This document shows, piece by piece, positions 35,708 to 44,282 of a stretch of DNA of 64,000 nt. Each line of letters begins with the position of its first letter. The stretch's first letter is position 1. The notes under the pieces are model-generated. The model had not been told where the DNA came from and ran no database searches. It was given only the letters and a program-made list of their open reading frames with translations. The stretch is taken from NCBI RefSeq assembly GCF_028736175.1, contig NZ_CP117880.1, positions 1,116,001 to 1,180,000 of the forward strand, in the 5' to 3' direction. The position numbers were made by a program, and so were the translations under genes. The DNA is from Sphingobacterium oryzagri (GTDB taxonomy: Bacteria > Bacteroidota > Bacteroidia > Sphingobacteriales > Sphingobacteriaceae).

Positions 35708-35790
35708 TGACCTCGCTGAGGTCAACTGTTTTTACAAGCGCTTTGCGAAGTTGTGAGCGCACGAATCAATAAACGCTTTGCAGATAGGAA
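35708..35790. repeat. Partial fourth repeat unit
   Basis: Starts like unit 3 (TGACCTCGCTGAGGTCA, then TTTTTACAAGCGCTTTGCGAAGTTGTGA, split here as blocks) and loses similarity at ~35790, just before the promoter of the FUSC gene. Confidence 0.7.
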
Positions 35791-35837
35791 CGTATGAAGC
35801 TTGACTTAGGCCTGATAGATAGCAAATCCAAAATTTG

Positions 35838-35845
35838 TAACTTTG
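35838..35845 (+). promoter_or_regulatory. Promoter -7 box for the FUSC gene
   Basis: TAACTTTG within TTTGTAACTTTGCACTCG, a perfect match to the Bacteroidota -7 box TAnnTTTG followed by the usual C. It lies 99 bp upstream of the gene, directly after the repeat array. Confidence 0.55.
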
Positions 35846-35944
35846 CACTCGATTTTTGCATAAGACCAACAGTCTAAGCTGACCGAGTAACGAGGCTAAA
35901 GATTTGCTGTGCAAACCGGTCGCATACCATTTAATCCGTGATAT

Positions 35945-37948
35945 TTGTTGAAGATAAGATTATCAAAAATAGCATTCGTACTCAAAGCATTGCTCGCTGA
36001 GCACGGCGTTGAAGCTTTACGTAGTACGCTTACCGGTATGATTCCGGCTGTTATTATTGCTTTTACCATCGGGCTGGATTACGCCATTCCTTTTGTGATT
36101 GGCGCGCTGAATGCATCGATGACAGATTTTCCAGGTTATCGGCAAGAAAAATTACAGGCAGCCGCTTGGGGCATTGTTTGCGCAGTCTTGACCAGTCTGC
36201 TGATTGGCTTTAGTTTGGGACATACCGCTTGGCTTATTCTGCTGATGACCGTTATGGCGGGCGTATACACTTTATTCAGTGCATTAGGACCGCGTATTGG
36301 GATGGTCGGAACGACTTCCTTGTTTTTGATCGCTTTTGTGATGGGGTTGAAGCCCGAGAATGTACCACAGTTTGCAATTTGTGTAGGCGCTGGTATCGCT
36401 TGGTTTTATCTGATCAATATTTTGCATTCGTCTATTGATCCGCTTTGGGAGCTCCGAAAAGCAATTGCCAATGGTTACCGCACAACAGCACAGCTACTGC
36501 GCGTCAAAGCCCGGTGTTACGATAAAGAAGTACCGCTTGATGGGCTCTATCATCGCGTGGCGGCGATCAGTATCAAATTGGCCGATCAACAGGAATCGGT
36601 GCGCCATTTGCTGCTACGCGAACGTCGTTATCTGCGTCAAAAGGGAAATAAAGCCTATTCCCTATGGTTGCGTGCCTATGTGTTGATGGATCTCTACGGC
36701 ATGGCTACTGCGCTCGATCATGACTACGAATTGATTCGCGAACGTTTGGCACCAAGCGGTGCGCTGGCGATTATCCACGAGCTGGTCTTATTGGTGGCTG
36801 ACGGTATAGAGATGGCGTCTCGTAGAAAAGCCGCGCATCGCGTCGATTTTCAGCAGCTGGAAGAAAAGATCGAACAGCTACTAGCGCAATTGAAGCAAAA
36901 GCAGCAAGGTGCAAAAGCTGAGGAATTAGCCATGTTAAATGGTTCTATCGGCAACGCGCGCACCTTTTTAGCGTCTATGGAGCAGTTGCGCAATAGGCAA
37001 GGTGATGAATTGATGGAAGATTTCTATGCCAACAACTTAGACTTAACAGGCTTTCTGCCTCCGCTGGCCTTGGGTATTAAAGAGCTATTTATGCAGGTGC
37101 GTAGCTATTCGCCGCTGATTATGTTTTCCGTGCGCATGGTCGTGTTATTTCTGTTAGGTGGCTTGCTTGGCGAACTGCTTTCAGACATGAAATATACCTA
37201 TTGGATATTGATTACGATTATCGTCGTAGCGAGGCCGAGTTATTTACTGACCCAGCAACGTAATAAAGAGCGTATCTGGGGCACTTTGGGCGGCGTGTTG
37301 CTCGGACTTTCTATTATTTTCGTTTTCCCCAATCTATACGTATTGCTGGTATGGATTTGCTTTTTGCTTTTCGCCTTTCTGCTGTTTAACAAACGATACT
37401 ACATGGTCAGCGTGTTTTTTATCACGGCGATGGTTATTGTAGCCCTGCATTTGCACGATGATACTTGGGCTGACGTGATGCGGAACAGAATCTTGTTTAC
37501 GCTTTTGGGTTGTGGCTTGGCTTTGCTGGGGTGGTTTTTGGTACCAGTTCGCCAAAAATCCAATATCCTTCCGCTGGCAAGGCAAGCTTTTCAGGCGCAG
37601 CAAACGTATTTTGATGCGGTAGAGCAATATGTAGCTTCTGGATTGAAAGGGGAGCGCTATGAAATACGCTTGGCCAGAAAACGGGCTTTTATGGATTTAA
37701 CGAAGTTCTCCGATGCTATTTTGCAGGTGCAACGCGAACCCGGGCGTGATCGCGAAAGAATGAAAACAGGTGTCAGTCTGCATATCGAATTATACCGTCT
37801 GCATGCTATGATTTCCGGCGTGTGGATTCAGCATAACCAGGATACATTTCTTGCTGATCGTGGTGTGTTACTTGAAGTGGATCGAAGACAGCGTATTCGC
37901 GATTTTTTTGCCAGGCTGCAGGTCAAGCTAGCCGCTTCGGCAGCATAG
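35945..37948 (+). CDS. FUSC-family membrane protein (YccS/aromatic efflux-like)
   Basis: 667 residues; start is a TTG at 35945 or 35948, no ATG fits. Two membrane blocks of ~5-6 helices each (residues ~25-160 and ~395-540) separated by a cytosolic region with helical stretches (~170-370), and a final cytosolic helical part. This is the FUSC/YccS plan (fusaric-acid resistance/aromatic-acid efflux). Conserved stretch RNRILFTLLGCGLALLGWFLV ends the second block. Predicted to expel aromatic or weak-acid compounds, substrate unknown. It ends at a perfect 10-bp hairpin shared with the convergent phosphatase gene. Confidence 0.85.
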   Translation: MLKIRLSKIAFVLKALLAEHGVEALRSTLTGMIPAVIIAFTIGLDYAIPFVIGALNASMTDFPGYRQEKLQAAAWGIVCAVLTSLLIGFSLGHTAWLILLMTVMAGVYTLFSALGPRIGMVGTTSLFLIAFVMGLKPENVPQFAICVGAGIAWFYLINILHSSIDPLWELRKAIANGYRTTAQLLRVKARCYDKEVPLDGLYHRVAAISIKLADQQESVRHLLLRERRYLRQKGNKAYSLWLRAYVLMDLYGMATALDHDYELIRERLAPSGALAIIHELVLLVADGIEMASRRKAAHRVDFQQLEEKIEQLLAQLKQKQQGAKAEELAMLNGSIGNARTFLASMEQLRNRQGDELMEDFYANNLDLTGFLPPLALGIKELFMQVRSYSPLIMFSVRMVVLFLLGGLLGELLSDMKYTYWILITIIVVARPSYLLTQQRNKERIWGTLGGVLLGLSIIFVFPNLYVLLVWICFLLFAFLLFNKRYYMVSVFFITAMVIVALHLHDDTWADVMRNRILFTLLGCGLALLGWFLVPVRQKSNILPLARQAFQAQQTYFDAVEQYVASGLKGERYEIRLARKRAFMDLTKFSDAILQVQREPGRDRERMKTGVSLHIELYRLHAMISGVWIQHNQDTFLADRGVLLEVDRRQRIRDFFARLQVKLAASAA

Positions 37949-37986
37949 AAATTATAATAGAGCAAACGATGGTCTACTAAAAACGA

Positions 37987-38020
37987 GCAAAGGCGGAACT
38001 TTGTGGAAGGCCGCCTTTGC
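37987..38020. terminator. Bidirectional terminator hairpin
   Basis: GCAAAGGCGG (37987-37996) and CCGCCTTTGC (38011-38020) are perfect complements with a 14-bp loop, between the convergent FUSC and phosphatase genes. Confidence 0.7.
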
Positions 38021-38041
38021 CTATTATATTTGGTTTCGAGT

Positions 38042-39940
38042 TTAGTTTATACCCAGCAGTTTGTAAATCTTTTTGGCGATTTCGCTATTGTCCACAAAAC
38101 CTTGAAAATGTTCAGCTCCCGGGCCGTAGGCCGCAAGTGGCACAGGAATGCCCGTATGGTCTGTCGTGGCAAAATTGCCCAATACCTTGCCCGTTTTATG
38201 GTCTGCATCTAACAAAACCAATCCGCCGGTTTCATGATCGGAGGTGACGATTACCAAGGTTTCGCCATCTTGATCGGCGTAAGCCATAGCTTGGCCTACC
38301 ATTTTGTCAAAGCTTAAATACTCAGTTACCGTAAAGGGCATGGAGTTTCCATGGCCACCGCCATCAATCTTGGCGCCTTCTACCATGAGGAAAAAGCCCT
38401 GGCTGCCGCCTTGTTTTTCAAGAAAATCAACACTTGGCGCAAAAGCATTTTCTATCAAACGATAATCGGTTTTTATCTGCTCTTGTCCTTCGCTAAGTTT
38501 ATCCCAAGGCTTACTAACTTTGTCTTCTGCAAAAACGAGCAGGCGTTTGCTTTTACTATTTTTAATAGCGTCAACACCGTGGGCTACGGTAAGGTCTTTT
38601 TTGCGCAATTGCTGGATTAAACTGCTATCTGCTTTTGCAAATGCAGGATGTATGCCGCCAACAACCAATGTTAATTTGCTGGTCAAAAGATCTGCCGCGA
38701 TGCTATCTGATAAGTCTCGTTCCTGTACATGCGTGTAGAAAGAAGACGGCGTAGCACCGGTTACCCGATCGTTCGATAAAATACCGCTCGCCATTTGGCG
38801 CTCAGCCAATCGATCTGGAATATTGCTTACGGCACGCCCCAACGTATCAACCCCGATGTAACGATTTTTTGTTTTTACACCGGTAGCCAGTGCACTGCCA
38901 CCGGCGGCAGAATCTGTGTGATAATTGTCTGTAGAGCCCGTGTACAGATAGCCGGTGTACGGCATGTTGAGCACATTTAATTTTCCGCAGTTAGCCAGAG
39001 CCGCCGCCCAAAGCTGGGATAATCCGGCACCATCGCTAATCAACAAGATCACGTTTTTTGGGGTTTTGCCTGTGGCGTATTGTCGTGTAGGCTGGTAAGG
39101 TGTGTAAGGTTGTCGCTCCTGATAGCTAACTTGATCGTAGGTTTGCAAAAACTTTGATACTTCTGTCGGCTTATCGGTGTTGATGTAATCGATACCCATC
39201 TTAAGCCATTCATACCAGGTTGTCTTCGTATCGGGCGATGCCCAAAAACGTATTTTTTTGCCAAGTTGATGAACCGAGTCTACTGCATGGCGCACTTTGC
39301 CCAGATCGGCGTCGGTTAGTCGGCCTAAGCCGTTCCAGTTGGAAAACGACGGAAAAGCTGCGCTGAATAGTCCGATCCGTGCCAATTGATCGTCGGTGTA
39401 AGCAACGCCAAGATCGCCATCGAAAAAGAACATATCATCGAAATGTTTAAAATCTGCGGCTTTAGGCTTCCGTCCGCTAATTAATAATTTAACAGCTTTT
39501 GGATTATTACGGCTATCGAAAAGCGCACGATGAGGTGCTAGTTTCTTCGTTAACAGTTTTAAAATCTCCTTACCATCGGTTTTTGGGTCGATAAGTAATT
39601 GCAACTGTCCCTGTTCCGGATAGATATAACCGTCGCTGCTCGATGCAAATGCTTGCAAAATAGGCGTAAGATAGAGTTTGTCAAACGTACGGTCGGTTTT
39701 GATTTCTCGCGGTTCATGCGCCACATAAAGTTCGCCGTCTTGAAGGTAAAGATCTACTTCAATAGAACCAAAACCTAAGCTATAGGCATGGGTGAAAGGA
39801 TTATTACGTGTGTAATCGTTGTGCGAATGGGCGTTGGGCAAGTACGCTTCCGGGCGTATTTGTGCTGAAGCAGTTAACGCAGCTGCCCAGGCAAGAGCGC
39901 ATGCTAAGGTACGTATGCGTGTTTTATTCATCATGTTCAA
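38042..39940 (-). CDS. Exported phosphodiesterase-alkaline phosphatase fusion
   Basis: 632 residues with a signal peptide (LACALAWAAALTASAQ). Residues ~33-265 are a PI-PLC/GDPD-like phosphodiesterase domain: NAHSHNDY (His38/His40), EVDLYLQDGELYVAHEPRE (Glu61, Asp63, His75) and DYINTDKP. Residues ~292-632 are an alkaline phosphatase: ISDGAGLSQ (Asp303), HTDSAAGGSALATG (nucleophile Ser344), EGAKIDGGGHGN, TSDHETGG and TTDHTGIPV, i.e. all metal ligands. It could release phosphate in two steps: phosphodiester to monoester, then to inorganic phosphate. Two-domain proteins like this are known in Bacteroidota but are uncommon elsewhere. Confidence 0.9.
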   Translation of the reverse strand: MNMMNKTRIRTLACALAWAAALTASAQIRPEAYLPNAHSHNDYTRNNPFTHAYSLGFGSIEVDLYLQDGELYVAHEPREIKTDRTFDKLYLTPILQAFASSSDGYIYPEQGQLQLLIDPKTDGKEILKLLTKKLAPHRALFDSRNNPKAVKLLISGRKPKAADFKHFDDMFFFDGDLGVAYTDDQLARIGLFSAAFPSFSNWNGLGRLTDADLGKVRHAVDSVHQLGKKIRFWASPDTKTTWYEWLKMGIDYINTDKPTEVSKFLQTYDQVSYQERQPYTPYQPTRQYATGKTPKNVILLISDGAGLSQLWAAALANCGKLNVLNMPYTGYLYTGSTDNYHTDSAAGGSALATGVKTKNRYIGVDTLGRAVSNIPDRLAERQMASGILSNDRVTGATPSSFYTHVQERDLSDSIAADLLTSKLTLVVGGIHPAFAKADSSLIQQLRKKDLTVAHGVDAIKNSKSKRLLVFAEDKVSKPWDKLSEGQEQIKTDYRLIENAFAPSVDFLEKQGGSQGFFLMVEGAKIDGGGHGNSMPFTVTEYLSFDKMVGQAMAYADQDGETLVIVTSDHETGGLVLLDADHKTGKVLGNFATTDHTGIPVPLAAYGPGAEHFQGFVDNSEIAKKIYKLLGIN

Positions 39941-40326
39941 ACTTTTTGTCGAAACCTTCGGTAGTAATATCTAAAAGGCGTTGCATAGCGGCTCGCGCAG
40001 TTGCTGGCTGCCGATGTTTACCGGTTTAGGTGGCTTTTTCTGTGCCACACAAAAGTATTAGCCTCTTGTTAACTGGATATTATCTAAAAGTAAGGTTTCG
40101 ATAAAGAAATATAGCTTTTTAAGAATTGTTCTATGTCTCATATTAGACATTTTAGTTTCGTTAGGGGAGACTCCGTTGCTATAAAAGATTAGTCCATGAT
40201 GGGCGGCGGCCTGCTTTTTTATTCAAAATAAAACAGAAAAATTGGACTAGGTACTTTATAATAAGTGGATGACGATCGGATTGCCGTTAAGCCTTACTTT
40301 CGGTTTTCAATTAAGCTGTTTATCCG
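39941..40326. other. Intergenic region without a gene
   Basis: 386 bp between divergent phosphatase and paiB genes. A short palindrome TGTCTCATATTAGACA (40133-40148) is the only structure noticed. Promoters for both genes must lie here but are not distinct. Confidence 0.4.
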
Positions 40327-40968
40327 ATGTATATACCCAAAAAATTTGAGATGGCTGGGGAATCTGCCAAGATTTCGTTTATGAAGCGCCATAGTTTTGC
40401 CTGCATGGTAACCTTTCAGCAAGGGCGTGCCGTAGCAACACATATTCCATTTGTGGTGCAAGAAGAAGATACGGGTCTTTACCTTGTTTCACATATGGCA
40501 AAAGCCAATCTCCAGACGGATGACCTGCATGGACAATCCTGTCTCGTGATCTTTACAGGGCCACATGCTTATATCTCACCGCAACATTATGAACGGATAG
40601 AATCTGTACCGACCTGGGATTATGTCGCTGTTCATGCTTATGGCATGGTCGCAGTGTGCGAGTCTGTAGAAGAAAAGATCGCAAATGTGGAAAGCATGAT
40701 CGACTATTACGAGCCTGGCTATCAAGCGCAATGGAGCAGTTTGTCGGCAAGATTTAAAGCAGGGATGCTTGCAGGTGTGGTCGCGTTTCGCATCGCGATT
40801 CATGCGCTTGAAGGACAAGAAAAACTGAGCCAAAATAAATCGTATACCGAGCAACAACGTATTGAAAATAGCTTGGCAGGTAGTGATTTGCACGAAGAAA
40901 AAGCATTAGCGGATTACATGAAGTCATATCGTGCACAACAAGCCAGTAACCCCGATAAAGACGTTTAG
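40327..40968 (+). CDS. paiB: FMN-binding negative transcriptional regulator, PaiB family
   Basis: 213 residues of the PaiB type: MYIPKKFEM at the start, ATHIPFVVQEEDTGLYLVSHMAKAN (flavin-binding split barrel), IFTGPHAYISPQHYE and VPTWDYVAVHAYG, and the LEGQEKLSQNKS ending. The family, named after B. subtilis PaiB, influences sporulation and protease genes there, and probably uses FMN to act on a small molecule. The last codons (SNPDKDV) overlap the left copy of the 28-bp repeat that flanks the AbiE module. Confidence 0.9.
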   Translation: MYIPKKFEMAGESAKISFMKRHSFACMVTFQQGRAVATHIPFVVQEEDTGLYLVSHMAKANLQTDDLHGQSCLVIFTGPHAYISPQHYERIESVPTWDYVAVHAYGMVAVCESVEEKIANVESMIDYYEPGYQAQWSSLSARFKAGMLAGVVAFRIAIHALEGQEKLSQNKSYTEQQRIENSLAGSDLHEEKALADYMKSYRAQQASNPDKDV

Positions 40969-40970
40969 TC
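40943..40970. repeat. Left 28-bp direct repeat flanking the AbiE module
   Basis: Identical over 28 bp to 42839-42866. It starts CCAGTAACCCCGATAAAG and ends ACGTTTAGTC, and covers the last codons and stop of paiB. After it the sequence changes to the AT-rich AbiE region. Confidence 0.85.
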
Positions 40971-41077
40971 GTTATTTGAGTTTATTTTTATTGTTTTTAA
41001 GGTATTATAAGTGCATTTTTAATATTTTATATAAACTTGTGATAACTTAAGTTTGAAAATATCATTATATTGGTATT

Positions 41078-41860
41078 ATGAGTTCTGTAAATATGTCAAA
41101 AATAAACCAGCTTTTGCTGATGCAACCACAGGGCGTTGTCTTTACAAGCGCCTGGATGCTTAAAAAGGGATACAGCTTCGATTTGCAAAAACAATATAGA
41201 AGAAGCAATTGGTTTACGTCTATCGGAAAAGGCGCAATGGTGAGAACTGGTGATAAATTGACCATGCAAGGTGCTTTGTTTTCTTTACAGCATCAGTTGC
41301 TTATGAATATACATATCGGTGGGAAATCTGCACTCGAATTACATGGAAAAGCACACTATTTAAATATGGGTAAGCAAAAGATGGTATTATTTGGGCCGCG
41401 TAAAGAGATGCTGCCTGCTTGGTTTGTAAATTATGAAGGTTGGAAAGATAGTTTTACACATATCCATACCGACTTCTTGCCAGTTGAAATAGGCATGTCA
41501 GCGTACAATTATGATAGTTATGAGATTCGTGTTTCCGCCCCCGCTCGTGCTATGCTGGAATGTTTATTTCTTACTCCAAAAGACCAATCGATAGCAGAAT
41601 GTGCTGAGCTTATGGAAGGATTGACCGCCTTGCATCCTCAGCAGGTACAGCATTTGCTAGAAGAGTGCAAATCTGTTAAAGTAAAGAGACTATTCCTTTA
41701 TTTGGCAGAGCGGGCTAATCACGGGTGGGTTAAGCACCTTAATATAGCAAAGATCGATTTAGGCAGCGGTAAGCGAAGCATCGTTAGTCACGGTATATAT
41801 GATAAGAAATATCAAATAACTATTCCGAAAGAGTTGGTAAGCTATGAGAGCGACTTTTAG
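41078..41860 (+). CDS. abiEi: Type IV toxin-antitoxin antitoxin, AbiEi family
   Basis: 260 residues. The N-terminal ~60 residues match the AbiEi winged-helix antitoxin domain (INQLLLMQPQGVVFTSAWMLKKGYS, RRSNWFTSIGKGAMVR); the rest is the AbiEi C-terminal part (ALELHGKAHYLNMG, RAMLECLFLTPKDQS). Antitoxins of this kind bind their own promoter and silence the nucleotidyltransferase toxin without protein contact. ATG 41078 or 41093 are both possible starts. Its end overlaps the toxin gene by 17 bp. The module may defend against phages by abortive infection. Confidence 0.9.
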   Translation: MSSVNMSKINQLLLMQPQGVVFTSAWMLKKGYSFDLQKQYRRSNWFTSIGKGAMVRTGDKLTMQGALFSLQHQLLMNIHIGGKSALELHGKAHYLNMGKQKMVLFGPRKEMLPAWFVNYEGWKDSFTHIHTDFLPVEIGMSAYNYDSYEIRVSAPARAMLECLFLTPKDQSIAECAELMEGLTALHPQQVQHLLEECKSVKVKRLFLYLAERANHGWVKHLNIAKIDLGSGKRSIVSHGIYDKKYQITIPKELVSYESDF

Positions 41861-42737
41861 TAAACAGGTAAGCTTGATGCTGGACGTCTTACCTATCGTA
41901 AGTACAGAAAAGCAATTGGCATTGCATGGCGGTACGGCGATTAACATGTTTGTTCGAGATATGCCACGGCTGTCGGTAGATATCGACTTAACGTATCTCC
42001 CGATTGAAGATAGAACTACGAGTTTGGCAGGCATCACGTCTATTTTGCTAAGACTTGAACAAAAGATCAAACGGAGCTTAGGCTGCTCGGTTGAGCCGAA
42101 ATTGAAGGATGGAAAACTTTATATATCAAACGAGCAAGCGTCTATAAAATTGGAAATAAACTTGGTTGGACGGGGTGTTATTGATGAACTGCAAACAGTG
42201 GTTCTCTGTGATCGAGCACAACAACGCTTTAATATGTTTGTAGAAATAAATATGGTCCCGCTTGGACAACTATATGGCGGGAAGATCTGTGCGGCTTTGG
42301 ACAGACAACACCCTCGAGATCTTTTTGATGTAAAATATATGTTAGAAACCATCGGTTTGAGTGACGAAATTAAGAGAGGAATGATTTACTGTTTACTGGG
42401 AAGTGCTCGACCAACTTCCGAGATGTTGCATCCAAACAGGTTAAACCAAAAGGAAGCGCTTTTAAATCAGTTTGATGGAATGACGGATGATCCGTTTACT
42501 TATGAGGATTATGAGACTACCAAGGAGGAATTGATAAAGCTAATTTATATTTCGTTGACGGAATTAGATAGAAAATTTCTGATAGGCTTCAATTCGCTAC
42601 AGCCCGATTGGTCAATTTATCCTTACCAAAACTTACCTTCCGTCAAATGGAAACTGCTAAACCTAGAAAAACTTCAAGAAACCAACCCCGCGAAGTTTGA
42701 TGAACATTTAGACAAATTAAAAGCAATTTTAAGCTAA
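41844..42737 (+). CDS. abiEii: Type IV toxin-antitoxin toxin, AbiEii nucleotidyltransferase
   Basis: 297 residues. Nucleotidyltransferase motifs are intact: GGTAINMF (29-36), SVDIDLTYLP with Asp46/Asp48, and the later GGKICAALDRQHPRDLFDVKYM. AbiEii enzymes use NTP to modify a cellular target (for related toxins, tRNA) and stop growth. The ATG at 41844 overlaps abiEi, so the pair is translationally coupled. The C-terminal ~60 residues are the helical part seen in the family. The gene is followed by ~100 bp and the right 28-bp repeat. Confidence 0.92.
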   Translation: MRATFSKQVSLMLDVLPIVSTEKQLALHGGTAINMFVRDMPRLSVDIDLTYLPIEDRTTSLAGITSILLRLEQKIKRSLGCSVEPKLKDGKLYISNEQASIKLEINLVGRGVIDELQTVVLCDRAQQRFNMFVEINMVPLGQLYGGKICAALDRQHPRDLFDVKYMLETIGLSDEIKRGMIYCLLGSARPTSEMLHPNRLNQKEALLNQFDGMTDDPFTYEDYETTKEELIKLIYISLTELDRKFLIGFNSLQPDWSIYPYQNLPSVKWKLLNLEKLQETNPAKFDEHLDKLKAILS

Positions 42738-42838
42738 ATATGTTAGCTTCTTACCTTGCGGTTGGAGCAAGATTTAGAAGTCAATTGATTGTAGATTAAT
42801 GAATTATAAGGGGTGATGTCTTGGGAAATAAAAAAAAA

Positions 42839-42878
42839 CCAGTAACCCCGATAAAGACGTTTAGTCTTTATCAGGGTT
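42839..42878. terminator. Shared hairpin and right 28-bp direct repeat
   Basis: 42839-42866 repeats 40943-40970 exactly. Together with the following bases it forms a stem AACCCCGATAAAGAC / GTCTTTATCAGGGTT (42844-42878, one mismatch) that overlaps the end of the convergent decarboxylase gene. Probably the original terminator between paiB and the decarboxylase. Confidence 0.75.
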
Positions 42879-44282
42879 AGTTATCGCTAAATCTTCATTA
42901 CAAAATACATTACTTGCTAACGCAAACTGATGAGCTTGCGATTCAAAGAAATGCATCATATATCCGGCGGTATTTGGAAATACAATCAAGTCACCAATCT
43001 GCGGATACGTAGCAAATTGTATTTTGCGTTTCAGCAAAAATTCCTGCTCCAAACAATACCCGCCAACGAGAAAACCACTTACGGGCTGCTGCAGTTCCTG
43101 GGCTTGATGAGTAATATGTATCGGGTCGACGAGGAAATCAGCACTGGAGCTTTTTAACTGCGTGCGGTTCATTTCCAAGCCCACCAATAAGTTGCCTTCA
43201 GTATCCTGTTTTCGAAAGAGCACACGCGCCACCGTGATACCAGCTTGGTCTAATAACGATCGACCTGGCTCGATTCGAAGTTCTATAGACCGCTCTTTGA
43301 TAAGCTCATGAATGGCTTGCTGGTAAGTAGGCGCCTCACTCGTTAATATTTTCTCCAGGAAAAGGCCTTTGTACATTTCATTGTAGTACGGATATACAGT
43401 CGGTTCCCCATGCAGTTTTCCATCAATAAGCACCATGCCCAGCGCATCGTTTTGGTAGGTTAAGGCTGGCCTTTGCCCCAGCACGGCTTTTTTTAATTCC
43501 TGCTGAAAGTTCTCCCATTCAGCTCGATTTGCAAGATAGTTGACGAGATACCCACCACCGATATCGAGATGTTGCGTCTGTATGCCAACAGCTAAGAGCT
43601 TATCGATCAGTTTTACGCATTGATCAATAGCGGCCACGCGCTGTTCGACAGAGTAACCGTTCAGATGAAAATGCAACCCCTTGAATGTCAGGTAGGGATG
43701 CGCTTCGATTTGCTCGCTTATCAAGCTGTAAGCCTGTATTAATGTAAAACCAAAGCGGGTGGGCAGCGTTTTGTTGTCGTACGCAAAACCGCCTAAACGT
43801 ATGCTTACTTTGGCATTGATTTCTTTCGCGCGCACGATACTATCCAAGGATTCGTATTCGTCCATATTGTCAATGATGATGGTGACATGTTCTTCAACAG
43901 CCAGTTCGAGTAATGCCTGATTTTTTACTGCTGCTGTCAAGATCAGCTGTTCGCCAGGTATTCCCGCTTCCAGGCATTGCTGAAGCTCCTTGTGGCTAGC
44001 TGTATCCACGCCTTCGCCGGCCGCTGCTGCAGCTTTTGCATAGCTTAAACATTTATTGGCTTTGCGGGCAAAAAAAATTTTATGCGCCAGCGCGTAGCGA
44101 TCGAATACCGTCTTATAGGTTGCGATGTTTTCCCGGAAAGGCATCGTACTCTGGATATTTACAGGCGAGTTTTCCTGCTTTACCGTCTCGGCCAACAGAT
44201 CTTTATCAGCTAAGAGCCGTTGCACCCAATCATGGATAATGGGCGTTAGAGAAAGATGCTTATCGTCCGTTGTAGTTTTCAT
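42861..44282 (-). CDS. Y4yA-type PLP-dependent decarboxylase
   Basis: 473 residues from ATG 44282, a start that overlaps the upstream FAD gene by 23 bp. It is a fold-III (alanine racemase-like barrel plus beta-domain) enzyme like LysA/SbnH: PLP Lys74 in HKIFFARKANKC, RFGF, GLHFHLNGYSV, DIGGGYLVNYL, and a late GYCLEQEFLLKRK active-site Cys region. The long barrel inserts match the Y4yA family of rhizobial symbiotic plasmids rather than LysA. It probably decarboxylates a diamino acid conjugate. Last gene of the SbnA-FAD-Y4yA operon. Confidence 0.82.
   Translation of the reverse strand: MKTTTDDKHLSLTPIIHDWVQRLLADKDLLAETVKQENSPVNIQSTMPFRENIATYKTVFDRYALAHKIFFARKANKCLSYAKAAAAAGEGVDTASHKELQQCLEAGIPGEQLILTAAVKNQALLELAVEEHVTIIIDNMDEYESLDSIVRAKEINAKVSIRLGGFAYDNKTLPTRFGFTLIQAYSLISEQIEAHPYLTFKGLHFHLNGYSVEQRVAAIDQCVKLIDKLLAVGIQTQHLDIGGGYLVNYLANRAEWENFQQELKKAVLGQRPALTYQNDALGMVLIDGKLHGEPTVYPYYNEMYKGLFLEKILTSEAPTYQQAIHELIKERSIELRIEPGRSLLDQAGITVARVLFRKQDTEGNLLVGLEMNRTQLKSSSADFLVDPIHITHQAQELQQPVSGFLVGGYCLEQEFLLKRKIQFATYPQIGDLIVFPNTAGYMMHFFESQAHQFALASNVFCNEDLAITNPDKD

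Noticed and set aside
34524..35725. Several 60-110-aa ORFs across the repeat array (e.g. 35096-35341, 35483-35725)
   Set aside because: The similarity between them comes from the DNA repeat itself; composition and palindromes argue against coding.
34368..35790. Repeat array considered as CRISPR
   Set aside because: Units are ~384 bp with internal palindromes, without short repeat-spacer alternation.
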